A stretch of 64,000 nt of DNA, taken from Coleophoma eucalyptorum (lineage: Eukaryota; Ascomycota; Leotiomycetes; Helotiales; Dermateaceae). Positions 1-12,600 of the stretch are shown one piece after another (position 1 is the stretch's first letter; every line of letters starts with the position of its first letter). The stretch is from positions 930,001 through 994,000 of the forward strand of contig JALRME010000011.1 in the NCBI GenBank assembly GCA_026120035.1, read 5' to 3'. The notes below the pieces were generated by a model. That model was not told the DNA's origin. It ran no database searches and saw nothing but the letters and a program-made list of their open reading frames with translations. A program made the position numbers and the translations under genes.

Positions 1-168
1 ATGTTTCGCTCTCTTCGGCCTATATGGGAAGCAAAATTGAGCCCCGATGAGCTCTCAAATATTTCCATTCCGCCGAGTATGAATGACGGTTTTTCGCCGG
101 ATGCCCTTGCATTCGAGTTTCTCGATAATGATTGGATCATGGATTTTATTCTTTCTCCAAACTGCTAA
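1..168 (+). CDS. 3' end of an unidentified gene, possibly a transcription factor
   Basis: The frame is open from base 1 and stops with TAA at 166-168, giving 55 residues. An ATG happens to sit at base 1, but the piece is most likely the last exon of a gene starting left of the window. It ends in an acidic and aromatic stretch (FLDNDWIMDFILSPNC) of the kind often seen at the C terminus of fungal Zn2Cys6 regulators; no domain can be recognised. If it is a regulator it would sit directly upstream of the MFS exporter at 855, a common arrangement. The assignment is weak and rests on composition only. Confidence 0.4.
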   Translation: MFRSLRPIWEAKLSPDELSNISIPPSMNDGFSPDALAFEFLDNDWIMDFILSPNC

Positions 169-854
169 TTCTGCTCAAGTCTTAAGCATATTTATGTAGA
201 ATTTTTCGATGTTATTTTCTCGGGTGTTTGGGTATCGAGTACCTCTACAAGAACTAGGCAAAATGGTCTTCGGTTTAGGTGGTGAGGCGTAGGAGTTAGG
301 TGATGACTACTCTGCTGAATAGATACAGCATTGACAAAAAATGGGTCAATTTTTAATCAAAGACTTTCATTTTTGAGATCGTCTCTACTGTTTGGCACAG
401 CAATGTTGATCGTGAAAAGGAGACGGTTGGCAGCGGATTTCGGATTTCGCTGCACGGATCCCGCTGCATGTGATAATCCCCTCACTCATATCAATATGCA
501 TGCTTACCAAGTCTTACTACTCTTCCTAGGTTTTCGTACTTTAATTCTTACATTTGATGAGCCGCATTGATGTTATTGTCTAACAAAGGAGATGTTTAGC
601 TGGTCGAGTTTCGGATTTCGCTGCATGAATTCCGATGAAGGTTATGACAACGATCCCGTGAGTCATTGGCTGTAACCTCAAATCTCACTGAACTTCCCAC
701 TTCTCTTCAATCTTACATATAAGCCTACTATACTTATAATTTCTCTCGCCCGTAATGCTTCAAAATATTTCATTACCAATTCGCTACTTGACCAGTTCTT
801 CTATTTTGCTCGTTTATCCCTTAAGCGGCTTCACATCATAGACTCGTCTCCACG
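169..854. promoter_or_regulatory. Upstream region of the MFS exporter with a 17-bp direct repeat
   Basis: No gene is visible. The 17-mer TTTCGGATTTCGCTGCA occurs exactly at 438-454 and 609-625. The second copy is preceded by TCGA, so 604-614 reads TCG-N5-CGG, which fits the TCG-N5-CGR pattern known for AflR-type Zn2Cys6 regulators. This suggests a pathway-specific operator for the exporter; binding is inferred only. Confidence 0.4.
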
Positions 855-2990
855 ATGGCTACTTCTCTTATCGAAAAGGAGCAACTCTCCAAAATAGAAA
901 CGGAAAAGAAAGAACAGCAGCTGTCTAATCCTGCATCTGAAGGCTCACAACCAGATTCCAGTGAAAATTTTGAGCAAGCAGCAGAGGCTCCTGCGGCCAC
1001 CCAAGAGCAGGAGTGGGTTTCTGGTCTTAAGCTTCTTCCTATAATAATTGCCATTACTCTGGGATGTTTCCTCATGCTGCTTGATACATCTATAGTAGTA
1101 ACAGTAAGTATTAAAGCCCTTCATGTATTATTTACTGTCTACTAACAAGTCAATATAGGCTACCCCTATCATCACAAGCGATTTCCATTCACTGCCGGAC
1201 GTGGGATGGTACGGCGCTGCATATCAACTTGCATGGTACGCTATTTCCGCTCCTTTTGTAGCTATCGTACTGATATGGTTATTCTAGTGCTGTACTTCAA
1301 CCACTGACTGGCAAATTCTACTCGAGTTTTAAGTCAAAGGTCAGAAAGATTGTTCCATGCCCTATTTTTCGCCATTCATTCGCTAACTCCTTATACGTAG
1401 TGGACTTTCATGGCCTTCTTTGCCATCTTTGAACTGGGCTCATTGATATGCGGTGTTGCTACTTCCTCGAAAATGTTGATTGTTGGACGAGCAGTGGCCG
1501 GAATGGGGTCTTCGGGTATCATGAACGGCGCTTTTACCATTATTGCTGGATGCGTTCCTATGGCCAAAAGACCAGGTAAGTTGCTCTAAACTTCTGGATT
1601 TGCAATTGATTGATAATTATGAAAGCTCTCATCGGATTTGTTAGTGGTGGTAAGTCTGAACCTATCAAAAACGATTGACTCTATGTTTATGATTGTCCCA
1701 GCTGCACAGCTTGGACTGGTAATAGGGCCATTAATCGGAGGCGCACTAACACAGTACACTACTTGGAGATGGTGTAAGTCAACCATTTTCCCTTTCCATA
1801 TTCTATCCCTTGTTCTGATTTCGTCTCAATATAGGCTTCTACATCAATATCCCCATTGGGGGGCTCCTCGCAACACTACTAGTATTTTCCCATGTTCCAG
1901 ACCAGATCCCTAAACCCCCGGCCATGTCAGCTATGCGCAAACTCCTACCCAAACTAGATCTCATAGGATTTGGGCTCTTCGCACCCGCTGCTATCCAGCT
2001 GTTGCTCGCTCTACAATATGGTGGTATTGCGTACGCTTGGAATAGTACTCAAGTTATCGGACTCTTCTGTGGCGCAGGAGGCACCTTCCTTGTTTTCCTG
2101 GGCTGGGAATACCACAAAGGAGATGAGGCAATGATCGCTTTTTCTATGGTCAAGAAAAAGACTATGTGGTCAAGCTGCCTGATGTATGGATTCTTCTTAG
2201 GCCAGCTTGTCTGTGTTTCTTACTATCTGCCCATCTATTTCCAGGGTGTCAAAGGCGTTTCGCCGACGATGAGTGGTGTCTACATTCTTCCGGTTGTTAT
2301 AAGTCATGTCATCACTAGTCTCTCCTCTGGAATACTAGGTGAGCACATTCGCCTCTAGAGTATATTCCCTCGTCGCTCACAGTCTACAGTTGGAAAGGTA
2401 GGCTACTATCTACCATTCGGTCTCATCGGTTCCGCGTTCGTGGCAATTGGAAATGGTCTTCTAACTACATTGTCACCTGGAACCTCAACGGGAAAATGGA
2501 TCGGATACCAGATCATTGCAGGAGCTGGTCGTGGCCTTGCATTACAAGTAGTAAGTCTCCTCGGCGCCTATCACGAACCTCTTTGTCCAACTGCTAATGC
2601 TTCATAACTCTTTCCTAGCCGATTATCGCCGTACAAAACACCCTTGCGCCCACCCAGATCCCCGATGCCATGGCAATCCTTGTGTTCAGCCAAGCATTTG
2701 CATCAGCGCTGTTCCTCAGTTTCTCTGACACTATTTTCACCAACAGTCTCAAGACTCTCATTCCTAAATACACACCCTCTGTCAGCCCACAGACCATCAT
2801 TGATGCTGGGGCAACAGGCTTTCGGATATTGGTCGAGGGAGAACAGCTGGCTGGTGTGTTGGTAGCATATGCAAAGAGTGTTGATCGGGTTCTTTACTTG
2901 ACTACTGGAGCGGCAGTGGGGTCTTTTGCCGCTGGCTGGTTCGTAGGCTTCAAGGATATCAGGAAAAAGAATCAGGTTTCGAAGGCGTAA
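855..2990 (+). CDS. MFS multidrug/metabolite exporter, DHA2 type
   Basis: Nine exons join to 561 aa: 855-1103, 1159-1235, 1288-1339, 1401-1575, 1626-1649, 1702-1773, 1835-2338, 2390-2550 and 2619-2990, all GT-AG with phase preserved. A hydrophilic N terminus of about 60 residues precedes the first membrane segment ([20 protein letters not shown]). The MFS features LDTSIV (D-x-S in TM1), GWYGAAYQL, the TM4 region [16 protein letters not shown], and [10 protein letters not shown] with WRWCFYINIP after TM5 are typical of the 14-TM DHA2 group that exports fungal secondary metabolites (aflatoxin and gliotoxin pump relatives). It acts at the plasma membrane as a proton antiporter. The substrate is unknown. 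No biosynthetic core gene lies to the right; the possible regulator fragment to the left may belong with it. Confidence 0.9.
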
Positions 2991-5627
2991 GAGGTGAATT
3001 AGACTCTGCCTGTGTAGAGAAGGATGAATTGTAATGATAGAGGGAATCAACTAAGGTAGATGAGCGAAACCGGGGTTTGGTTTTCTAGCAAAAATGATAT
3101 TGAAGGTTATAATGTAAAGTTGTTGGGGAAACCCATTTTGAAATTACGTACGGTAATTAGAGCAGTTACTACTCTAGACATGGTTCTTAATGACTATCCC
3201 AATATTCCTAGCCATAGAAGACGAGTAGCAAATCTGGAGTGTGTCATGATCTCACAACGAGATGGTTTGACGCTTCGCTGACATGCTCTCGCAGTCAAAC
3301 ATAAAGTTTCCACAAGAAAAAAAACGGAAGCTTGATAATTGAAGAAACGGCGGTACCGAAACATTGGATGCTTCATGAAGATACAGTCAAATACACCTAT
3401 TGTTGCAGGCTCTGACACAACGGCAACATTTACTCAGACTAGACTCGGTGCCTACCATATCTCTTTGCTATCACCCAAGAAGACTCCAGAAGCTTTTCAT
3501 TGGCCCCTTTCGGACTATAATGCACTAGCTCGGGAGCCATAGCCGATGAACACTCTTATGCCTCCAAGTGTAAGTCGCACATAGTAAGCCTCCACGGTAT
3601 TCTCGGCTAATGCAGTGTCCTACAGACGATCATGTCTGCAGCTTCCTGAAGCAGATCCCATTCTCTCAGCTACTTTAAAGGTTCTGAACCTTCCATCCCG
3701 AGCGATGGCTGCCTGGAGATCATCCATTTTACTCTCCTGATTTCTGCATCCGACCAGTTAGATGTCTCCAAGTCATTTAGGACCGGGCGTCGGACGTGGC
3801 TTCGTATTAACCTTGCTTACATGGGGCAGGCAAATGATTCTAACCAAGGTCTAGCATTTTGATTGGGGATTAATTAGCCAAAGACGACGACGGGTAACGC
3901 AATACTAAGCTACGCCGGCTAGGGAAGAAGCACGAGCTGATGGCGCGCTTTACTCCTGTGGTACGAAAACGACGGGATGCGGTGAGGGTTGCTTTAAAGA
4001 GTAACTAGAGCAGGTCGTATTCAAAGAATAATCGCCACTTTCTCTTGCGACTGGTTGTAAAGCAGTGAGAAATCAAATATCTGTGCTGTAGATCCCTAAG
4101 ATGATGTGGCGAAACGTGTGAGCCTGAGCCGATCATGTGGAAAACTGTATGTAATTCATCGTACGGAGCTCGCAATTGGAGAGCTTAAATGAGAGTATAT
4201 ATACAGGTCTTATGAAAGTCAACGAGAACTCGGAACCCGGTAAAATAGAGTTCTGAGTAGCCTCAAAATAAGCTGTGATGAACCTAATACGGTGCAGATA
4301 CGGGAAACCTTCATATACAAGATTTATTGGCGTATATGGAAGCTTGGCATCTTCCACAACACTTTACTGCCCCCATAGAACCGTTGGAAAGCAAACCCCA
4401 TACCGGTAACACTACTGATTGCGAAGATTCGGGAGTACTGCCACCGCGGTCTACGCCCTTCGGAGTCGGGCTGATGATTATTCAGCAAGCCATTCAGCTG
4501 ACTCGACCAATTAGTCTTTCCGATCATACGTGGGTGCACTCGAAGTTATACATACTCTTCGTCGCGTCCCATAACATAATCTTCTCCTCTAATCAACACA
4601 CTCTCTTCCAAATACTCTTCTCCTCGGTTACTCATAACTTACTTCACAATTACTGGCCATCTGTCTAGCCTGGATGGGGTCTAGTGGAAAGTCCGACAAG
4701 GATATGGATTGCTTACGCTCTTACAGCCTCGTGCTTTCCTTGAGGTCTCAACGTCTACAACCATGACATACTTAGTACCTGGGAGAAAATAGACTTTGCT
4801 TGTCTAGATGGCTTATGCGACTGTACTTAATACCTCGAGATTTCACCACACCAGAAGCTACCGGATGCGCTTAGTGACGGGTTCGACTACGCTACTGTAG
4901 GTGTAATAGCAACACAATAATTGCGATGCAAGGGGAGGGAATCAATTCCTAGGCCGTGGCTTTCCGTAATATGCCTATCATTGCTGGAGGCAAAGGAAGG
5001 CTGGTTCCTGATTCCCTGGCTTGCATCGGTTATAGAGACAACAGCTTCTTTCTCCGGGGGCGACGAGATTGCCCTGCAGCACGAAACGACTTGGCTATGA
5101 TTCGCACCTACCCACCTAATGTCACCAGCCTGGTTTGTAGAAGAGCTAAGAGGTCTGGGCCACGATTTCCAGGCCTAATCCAGCGTATCCAGCGTATCCA
5201 GCGTATCCAGCGTATCCAGCCGATCGGTCTCCTTCCTTATACGAGGCTGTCGCGACGATAATGCACCACGACGAAAGGTCTTGGGAGCTTATCTACGCCG
5301 TTGATCGCAACTCCAACCTCCTTGCCAAGAAAAGAAGGTCGTGGGCTGACTGTGGTGTCTTCCAGGGAACACAGTTGTCCCGTCTTACAAGAGGTCCTGC
5401 TCACCGCGAGGCTGCCCTTTTGCGCTTTCTTTACCCGACTAGCGATGGCCCATGCCGTTTCGCGTTAGAGAGGGTGATGATTCAGCAAAGGATCCAGCTT
5501 ACCAGGCTGAGTCCACCAAATCAGTGCTCCAGCGTGTATATGTGGGAGGATTCGAGCCTCATGCTTGATCCCAATCCCACCATATGCTTTACCCTATTGT
5601 TCCTGGAACTACCCTTCGCTGTTTGCA
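2991..5627. other. Gene-poor stretch upstream of the PhzF-like gene
   Basis: Short open frames occur on both strands but none has recognisable motifs or coherent splice structure. The stretch contains a 9-bp minisatellite (5180-5224). I see no transposase or terminal repeats. Confidence 0.5.
5180..5224. repeat. 9-bp tandem repeat (CCAGCGTAT), four copies plus one variant
   Basis: CCAGCGTAT is repeated exactly at 5180-5188, 5189-5197, 5198-5206 and 5207-5215, followed by the variant CCAGCCGAT. The period of nine would keep a reading frame, but no convincing coding context is present. Confidence 0.9.
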
Positions 5628-6494
5628 ATGCTCCTCTCGTTTACCACCCTCGACCTCTTCACCTCGGTTCCCTACCAGGGCAAGCCACTGGCGATCGTTC
5701 ACGTGCCCAGCTCTCTCGGGGACACCCTCTCGCGGGACCAAAAGCTTCAAATTGCCCAAGAGTTCAATCAGCCCGAGACGGTCTTCCTGCACGAGCTGCC
5801 CAGTGATGCAGCGGTGGCGCGCATCGAGATCTTCACGCCGCTTACCGAGATTCCGTTTGCTGGACTCGCAACGCTCGGCGCGGCCTTCTACCTGTTCCGC
5901 TCCAGAGCCCACCAGAACCTGCGAGCCCTGTTGACCCTGGCAGGAGAAATCGACATCGAGGCGGGGGAGGTGCTGGAGATCGAAGGAGTCGAGGCCGTGA
6001 TGCCCCACCCCGTCCTGCACCTTCACTCCTTCACCGCGCTGTCCAGCTTTCGGGAGACACCCTCCCCTGTGGTGGCCATTGGGCCCGGCCTGAATTTTAT
6101 TCTGGTTGAGCTGCCGGACCTGGCCACCCTGGGGACCGCCAGTGAGCCAATCTCCATAGCAGCATCCGACCTAGATCCTGGTTGGGAGCTTGGTCCCGTG
6201 GGAACTTACTATTATGTCAAGCCTGACCTAGCCCATAACGTGCAGCAGCTCCGAACCAGGATGTTCTGGCCTGGAATGGAAGACCCCGCCACCGATAGTG
6301 CAGCAGCCGCTCTGTGTTCGTATTTGGCCGTTCAAGACGGCGCCAAATTTTTCCAGATTACCCAAGGGATGGAGATGGGACGGGAGAGTAATATTGGTGT
6401 GGAAGTAACCACGACCGAGGATGGGAAGGATGTGAGTAAAGTGGTATTGACCGGTATTGCAGTAGAAGTCATGTCCGGAACCTTGACCATCTAG
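5628..6494 (+). CDS. PhzF-like isomerase-family protein
   Basis: A single exon encodes 288 aa, the usual length of PhzF-family proteins. I chose the start at 5628 (MLLSFTTLDLFTSVPYQG) because it gives the canonical beginning F-x-x-x-D-x-F-T-x-x-P-x-x-G-x-P; an in-frame ATG at 5565 would add 21 atypical residues. The fold is two diaminopimelate-epimerase-like halves. The catalytic glutamate motif is present (QPETVFL; family ETxF). Two signature positions differ: the usual GHxTLG histidine is Leu (PFAGLATLG), and the glycine of DPATGSA is Asp (EDPATDSAAAA). The first is a one-base change (CAC to CTC). The enzyme may be inactive or have changed its reaction. It converges on the OPT gene. The substrate is unknown, as for most fungal members. 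Confidence 0.85.
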   Translation: MLLSFTTLDLFTSVPYQGKPLAIVHVPSSLGDTLSRDQKLQIAQEFNQPETVFLHELPSDAAVARIEIFTPLTEIPFAGLATLGAAFYLFRSRAHQNLRALLTLAGEIDIEAGEVLEIEGVEAVMPHPVLHLHSFTALSSFRETPSPVVAIGPGLNFILVELPDLATLGTASEPISIAASDLDPGWELGPVGTYYYVKPDLAHNVQQLRTRMFWPGMEDPATDSAAAALCSYLAVQDGAKFFQITQGMEMGRESNIGVEVTTTEDGKDVSKVVLTGIAVEVMSGTLTI

Positions 6495-6848
6495 AGTTGT
6501 CATGCTTTAGGGTGGACGGGGAGATGTCCAACGAATGTTGTTATAGGCTCTCCCACTACCCGTTATTCATCTTTCGCCACCCTCCTCAACGAGACCCTCA
6601 AAGGCTTAGGGTTAAATTCACGGTTTAGGATAAAGCTTTGCAATATGTGTATCAAATCATTTAAACTACCTAACTGCTACAATTAAAATATATTACTGAG
6701 TAGAGTGCGGTACCTCATTGCATCCTTAACCGACGTGTTGAAAGAAGTGACGGTTAATGGCGGGGAGGGTAAGGTATCGAAATTCTTCCCGACGAAATCA
6801 TTTTCTGTCACTCCACCGTTCCGAAGCTCGGCTTTCACGCACACGCAC
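6495..6848. other. Intergenic, between convergent 3' ends
   Basis: 354 bp shared by the 3' ends of the PhzF-like and OPT genes. I see no gene; it presumably holds both 3' untranslated regions. Confidence 0.6.
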
Positions 6849-9606
6849 CTAAGAGTCTCCCACCGGGCAAAGATCATAGTAGCCATTGGCGTTGTTGCCC
6901 CACCACGATGGGAATGACACAGCTGGTCCACCAGCACCGAAGACGGCGAAGGACAGGATGAAGAGACACGTGAGACTAGCGCCATCAAACGCACCAGCGA
7001 TGAGGTAAGAATAGTCCTTGAAGATTCTTGGCCTGTAGTTACGGAGGTAAAACTGGGTGTAGAAACCAGCAATGGTCCAGCTCAGAAGGACGCAGGTTTG
7101 GGACTGGTTGTAGGGGATGTAGCCAGCGTACTGGATGAATTGGGGGAAGTTGATCTCGTACAGCGAGAAGCGTCCAATCTTGGGAACAAACTGAGAAGAC
7201 AAGTTAGCAAGATATCGCAGAAAAGCGAGAGATGGGATGTACATACGTGTACAACAATACGGTGGATGAGGACGACACCAGCTCCAATGGCCAGACCAAT
7301 GGGGACCATTGCGTACGTTGCGCCACCTTTGTAGAGGTATGAGGCGAGCGCCCAGGTGGTAGCGTTGGTGTTGTATGACTGAATAGTCGCACCACTCCAC
7401 GAAGAGTTTCCGTTGCCATCAGTGAGAAGTGCGCGATTACCCGCGACAATCGAGATCATAATAGCGTAGTTGATGAAGCCACCCAGAATAGTACCATAGA
7501 TTTGAGTAAGGAACATCACTCGAGGTGGGATCTTGACTAGATTTATACGTCAGCATATGAAACCGTAGAGAGCGCAAGAAAAGAGAACTTACGATACTCG
7601 CCCTGCTTAAGGTCATTAGAAAGGGTAACGGCATTGCCGATGACGTTGTGCGACCAAGCAGCGAAATACATGTTCCCGACGGGGCGTCCAGGAAGCATCA
7701 AACCCGCAATGACTTTCGACAGATTGTTGGTTGCAATACCATTTCCGAAACGAGCATAGATGATGGTGCTCTATAATTTTTGAGTTAGACTATGCGCTCT
7801 TTGGACCATTCTTAGGTGTTGGAAAACTTACGAAAGGTGCAAGAGCGATTCCCACCAGCAGCGAAACAATGTACGCCCAGACTGGAAGAGTAATATTCTC
7901 CTTAATGACGACAACCAGACCAAGAATGAAACTGATGACAAGCACGCTAATGTACCACCACCAGGGTGCTTCCTTATAATGCTTGGCCATGTGCGCATGA
8001 TGAGGATCATCATATCTCCCGGCCTTGGCGGCCTTGAACGCCTTAATAGTGTCTCCACCCCAAAATAGAATGATGTGGGCAACCAAGGCACCAATCTAGA
8101 GTTGTTTAGTCCGCGATAACATTGATGGATTGCGGACGTAGGCTGGGGGTGGGAGAACTTACAGCAGCATTGGCCATGAACATTGCATAGGCAAAGGTTC
8201 CGGTGAGTCGGGGAATACCATACTCAGCTAAAGCAGTCTTGTCAAGCACGCCGCCGACGAAGACTTCAGAACTGGGGTAGGTTGTGCCGTTTTGGGTCAG
8301 GAGTCGCGTCGACATGAATGGGAGAGACTTGGCACCCCAGGCATTGCCATAGTAGATACCAAGCATGACGAAAAAGCAGACAACAATTCCAGCAGCTTGA
8401 TGGATTTGTAGTTTGAGCGGAAGAGCGGTCTGGAATGATGTAATCTACACAAGAAATGTCAATAAGCCGCGTTGCCGTCATTCAGGAAGGCTATCTTACA
8501 TATTGCCAATCGAAGGACAGACTGAACCAACCGAGACCCTCGTTGTTACTAGCTCCACCAAAAATGTTGGTAAGTACAGCCGCCGTGCTACCCGTCGCCT
8601 TCATGGAAGCTAGGCAGGGAATGGAGACGGAGTTCAGCCATGGGAAAATATAGGCTGGGAAGAACTCGTAGCAGAACATGCCGCCAAACGCATACCAAAA
8701 CCATCGGAGGGGTTTAGACCCTTTCAGATCTTGCCAATGCAGTCCTTGGAGAACTTTCACTGTAGGAAGAGTACTCCAGTAGACGGAATCGACGTGCCAG
8801 ACGGCAATGGGACGCATGATACCGCAGAGACCGTATCCAAACAGACCAATCGAGATGGTACTTAGGATGACAGTGGTTGCGTCCAGAGGCATATCGTAGA
8901 AAAGATTCTGGGCCGCGAACACCTGACTACTGGCAGCAGCATTGGAGGCGGAGGTGGCAGTGATGGCACAGATGGCGTGCTCTTTCAAATTCCAAGGGCC
9001 ATGGTTGAAGAATTTGATGATCTTGATGTGGAAGGGAAGGGAGCCAACTCCGCCGGCGGCTCTCCACCGAGCCTCGAACTTGTCCCCACGGGGCAGGAAT
9101 TTAGCCCAACCTTTGCCAAGAAAGTAGGCAATAAGAACGATAAAGGTTCCCTGGATGGTAACCAAAGTGGGTTTGAACTACGGAATACGTCAGATGATTT
9201 GCTCTGCGACACTATAAAATGGCTTGGAACTCACCTGGTAGATCTGGTACATGACGGACTGGAAGCACGACAGAGCACTAGCCAAGACAATGCTTCGAAA
9301 GGTCAACGCGGGTTCGAAGTCATCTCGCAACGACAGCAAGTGGGCGGCCGCGTCGGCTCCCGTGACAATAATATGGTCCTCATTGTCGCTGTCCTTGTCG
9401 TGATCATCACTGACGGGAGACAAAACGGCCTTGATCTCGGGGTCCAGCGCCCCAATCTTTTCATTCTCTAGATCTTTAGTATTCAACTGATGGGTCTTCT
9501 CGCTGAAGGCGTTGATCGCGGCATGGCTGGGCAGGTTGGCGATCTTCCCCTCGACGGGGTTGGGCGCGCCGAGGACGAGATCGTCACCAAGGGGGCCGGA
9601 AGACAT
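6849..9606 (-). CDS. OPT-family oligopeptide transporter
   Basis: Seven exons join to 801 aa (9606-9235, 9177-8500, 8444-8163, 8095-7832, 7770-7593, 7536-7247, 7190-6849), all GT-AG. The start MSSGPLGDD at 9606 follows an untypical in-frame extension and is the best ATG. A charged cytosolic N terminus of about 105 residues rich in Asp and Glu precedes about 14-16 hydrophobic segments. The OPT hallmark KIPPR is present (EYLKIPPRVMF), and the NHGPWNLKEHA and GLGWFSLSFDW blocks match the yeast/plant Isp4-Opt1 branch. The protein would import tetra- or pentapeptides or glutathione-like compounds with protons across the plasma membrane. Length is in the family range. No neighbour indicates its physiological substrate. 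Confidence 0.95.
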
Positions 9607-12600
9607 GCTGTGACAAAAGTGACGGCAATCGACGGGGCGGAGAGAGATCAATGGAGGCAAAGGTTCTGGTCGAGAAACAGATGCGCTGGGGGGAAACCAG
9701 ACGAAGCCTTTAAGTATATCGGCCCCCTGGAACTCCCTGGAGCTCCCTGGCCTGAGCTTACTCTGGCTCGACCCATGATATCCTTAAACAGCAATTCTAA
9801 CTGGTGGAGCAGGCGGCGTTGGGTGATGCGATAGCAGCTCCGGAGTATGCAATTGCACACCAGACCGTCGGGCTGGCCATATGCGATGATAAGGGAAGGT
9901 CTGTATCACAGGTTGAGATTGCTGGGGCGATGGGGCAAGATCGTTTAGGAAGGTGCCAAGACGAGTTGATTCGCCTGGCCCCAGCGAGACCGGTACAGCG
10001 TGCGCGAGAGGTTGCCGTGTCTTGTAGCATCGCACCGTTGCAGCTCTGCTTTAGGTATGTGGCAATAGCGATTAGGAAGGTCAAGGCAACAGCAAAGGGA
10101 GGCAATAGTGTCTCTCGTGTTGGAGCGGCGTTGATATGGATTTGGGAAATGGCACAGTCGAACAGGCTGGAACCGGGGAAAATGTTAATGCTTCTTTAAC
10201 CTCTCCTACTTTTTCGCTACGCCGTTTCGTGCCGGTGTCACGCCAAAGCGATGCAAGCCTAGAGTTTTCGCGGACTCCGGGGTATCGATAGGATCTGAGG
10301 CAAACGAAGCCAAGGGGAAAAAATGAAGCATCGTCAAGGAAGTAAATTCCCAAATTGGACCGCGGACAGACAGCGACTGCAATATTTTACCCGGTGGGTG
10401 GTAAGGATTCAACCGCCACATGGCTTCTGTCGGAGCAGAACTTTGAAGATGCGCTCCTGCGAGTGCGATGGGCATCCTTGGTACTGCAATAACCGATAAC
10501 TGATCCGTTCCTTCAAATAAGGCGATGGTCCTCGGCTCACTGGGGACAGGTCGAGATAAGGTAAGGTACCAACGGTAAAGAGGGAGACCTTCTCGAAGAC
10601 CTCGAAGGCTTCGAAGGCCTCGAAGCCCAAAACCTTTCTTATCTTTGAAGCCTCCCAGCCTATCCCTTGGGCTTAGGGCGCGGCGGAGAGAGAGACACAG
10701 AGCGACAGTCGCTTAGGGTTATTTATCACTCTCATCTTGGCGCCTCGCTAAATTACTTAGGTAATCTAAGCTTTGCGCCCTCTCTGCGCCCTCTCTACTC
10801 AAGCACATCAGCCAAGAAGCCAAGACCAAACTTAACCTCTACGCGGCTCAATCCCTTCAGATCGGATCTCTCTCTCTGGTGTCAACGGCTTTTATGCTGT
10901 CGTGTGCCACTCAAATACCCTTAGGTAATTAGCTATTTCGAGACTCGATATTGATTTAGATCCTAACTACTCGCCCCAAGCATATAAGCTTATTTTACAA
11001 CATTTAAGCTGAAACAAATTGGATGAGGCGCTCAATCGCAAGCTTGGTAGGGTGTTCTCAGTGGAAGTATGCCCGCCCATCACGGGATCTTATCCATCAA
11101 ATCACATGACACGCGATCTGGTAGCCGTCCCTACATAAGCCGAGCGATAACTTATCTTCTAAAGTGTTGATTGTGGCTTTTTACTTTGGAATACTTACTA
11201 AAGCCTATAATCATCTACGACTCGGTCGCTCACCATTTCTGCTATACTCTCTATTAAAAGTCTCTTCAGGTAACATACATGTAATCCTATACAACTCTGT
11301 TATCTGCTATCTAGACGACTACTTTGTCATTCCATACAAAATCGTGCATTTTGTGTACCTCGCCTAATCTAAATAAACCTCTCCATACATACGACGCGTC
11401 AACCGTAGCCATGGCTATCCCCATGTAAACTCCACTCTTGGAACCAATATTAAAGGGGGCAGTATGCATTGCCCTGCGCATATGTAACTAGGATTACTGC
11501 GATATCCCAAACCCTTATCACGCCCACGAATACAACATGGATGATTTTATTGGAGCAGGAAATTGCACGATAATACTTTGCTTCAGCTTACTGGCGGATT
11601 ACTTATACTGTTTTCATGTTCTTTGTGCCGACTGCGTTTATAGTCTGAAAAGGGATTGGCTAATACTAGGGTGCGCAACCCAAGATTGATTAGATTATCA
11701 GAGTATCTAAAGTATTGCTTAAGGAAGAAAGCAGCTCGGATCTGGTCCGCGTACACTAATTGCTTATTTGCATGCGGTCAATTCAAGCCTTGGGGAGGGG
11801 GGGGGGTGTAAAAGCTTGAACCCGATGGGCGAAGGCTTGAGCCGATTTGCTGTCTTCCGTTGATTTAGCAGGTTGAATCAGCCTGATCAGGTTGCATCGA
11901 GATTTCTAGTGCGTGGTAATTCGATTAGAGCTATACCATTCTTCTGGATCTGGAGAAGAATTATGATAGTGCTCAACTGATCTTGATTGCTCCTTAAGTA
12001 GTTGATTGCCGTACTATCACGCAGTTTTTACTAAAATTGGTGAGCAGAGACTACATATTATCAATGCTACTTGGTGGAAAATCTTCAGATACTTCTCAGT
12101 GTCGACTTTGTGATTGGCATCGATAAGCCAGTCTCTTGACGACATACCCATATGCGTCGATATATCGTCGTTGCAGCGAGGCAGATGCGATAACTGCCAG
12201 TGTTGACCTACCAGTCCCACGACCGCCAACCAATATAAGAGAAGCCTAATCCTCAAATCTTTCGGGTAAAAGTGGCTGTTCTTGTAAGGATAAGGACTCG
12301 TGAAAGTTGTGAGAAGGCACAGATGGTTGCTCAGAAGGCTCTAGTAAAAGCTCATGTGCCTTACTGTCCACGCCGATTTGGTTGCATGAGAAGTCTTGAT
12401 GATATATCGGAAGAATTTCCATACTGTGATTACTCTTTGTTGTATTCATGTTAATACCAGTTAATTGCCCATGCAATACGATCGGTCTGCGTGACACAAA
12501 ACTAGAGGTGACTTTTAAATGAATAATTGTTCCAGTCATCCTAAACCATATAAGGTAAGATTATCCTACAATAACATATAGCATTAGACGTAGGTTATAT

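Noticed and set aside
3560..3720. Possible exon-like sequence with splice-like signals on both strands
   Set aside because: The minus-strand frame (starting MDDLQAAIARDGRF) is about 35 codons and matches no family I can name.
4860..4900. GGTTCGACT string resembling a tRNA T-arm
   Set aside because: No matching acceptor stem, D-arm or anticodon arm can be folded around it.
4467..5510. Two short stretches with partial likeness (GATGAT...TTCAGCA...CAGCT) at about 4470 and 5475
   Set aside because: Identity is only moderate over about 35 bp and could be chance; no larger duplication surrounds them.
5261..5806. 181-codon open frame on the plus strand overlapping the PhzF-like gene start
   Set aside because: No motifs; it overlaps the PhzF-like gene in another frame and its second half is simply that gene's sequence read off-frame.
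12017..12539. Two minus-strand frames of 79 and 97 codons
   Set aside because: No recognisable domain, no coherent splice joining them, AT-rich context.
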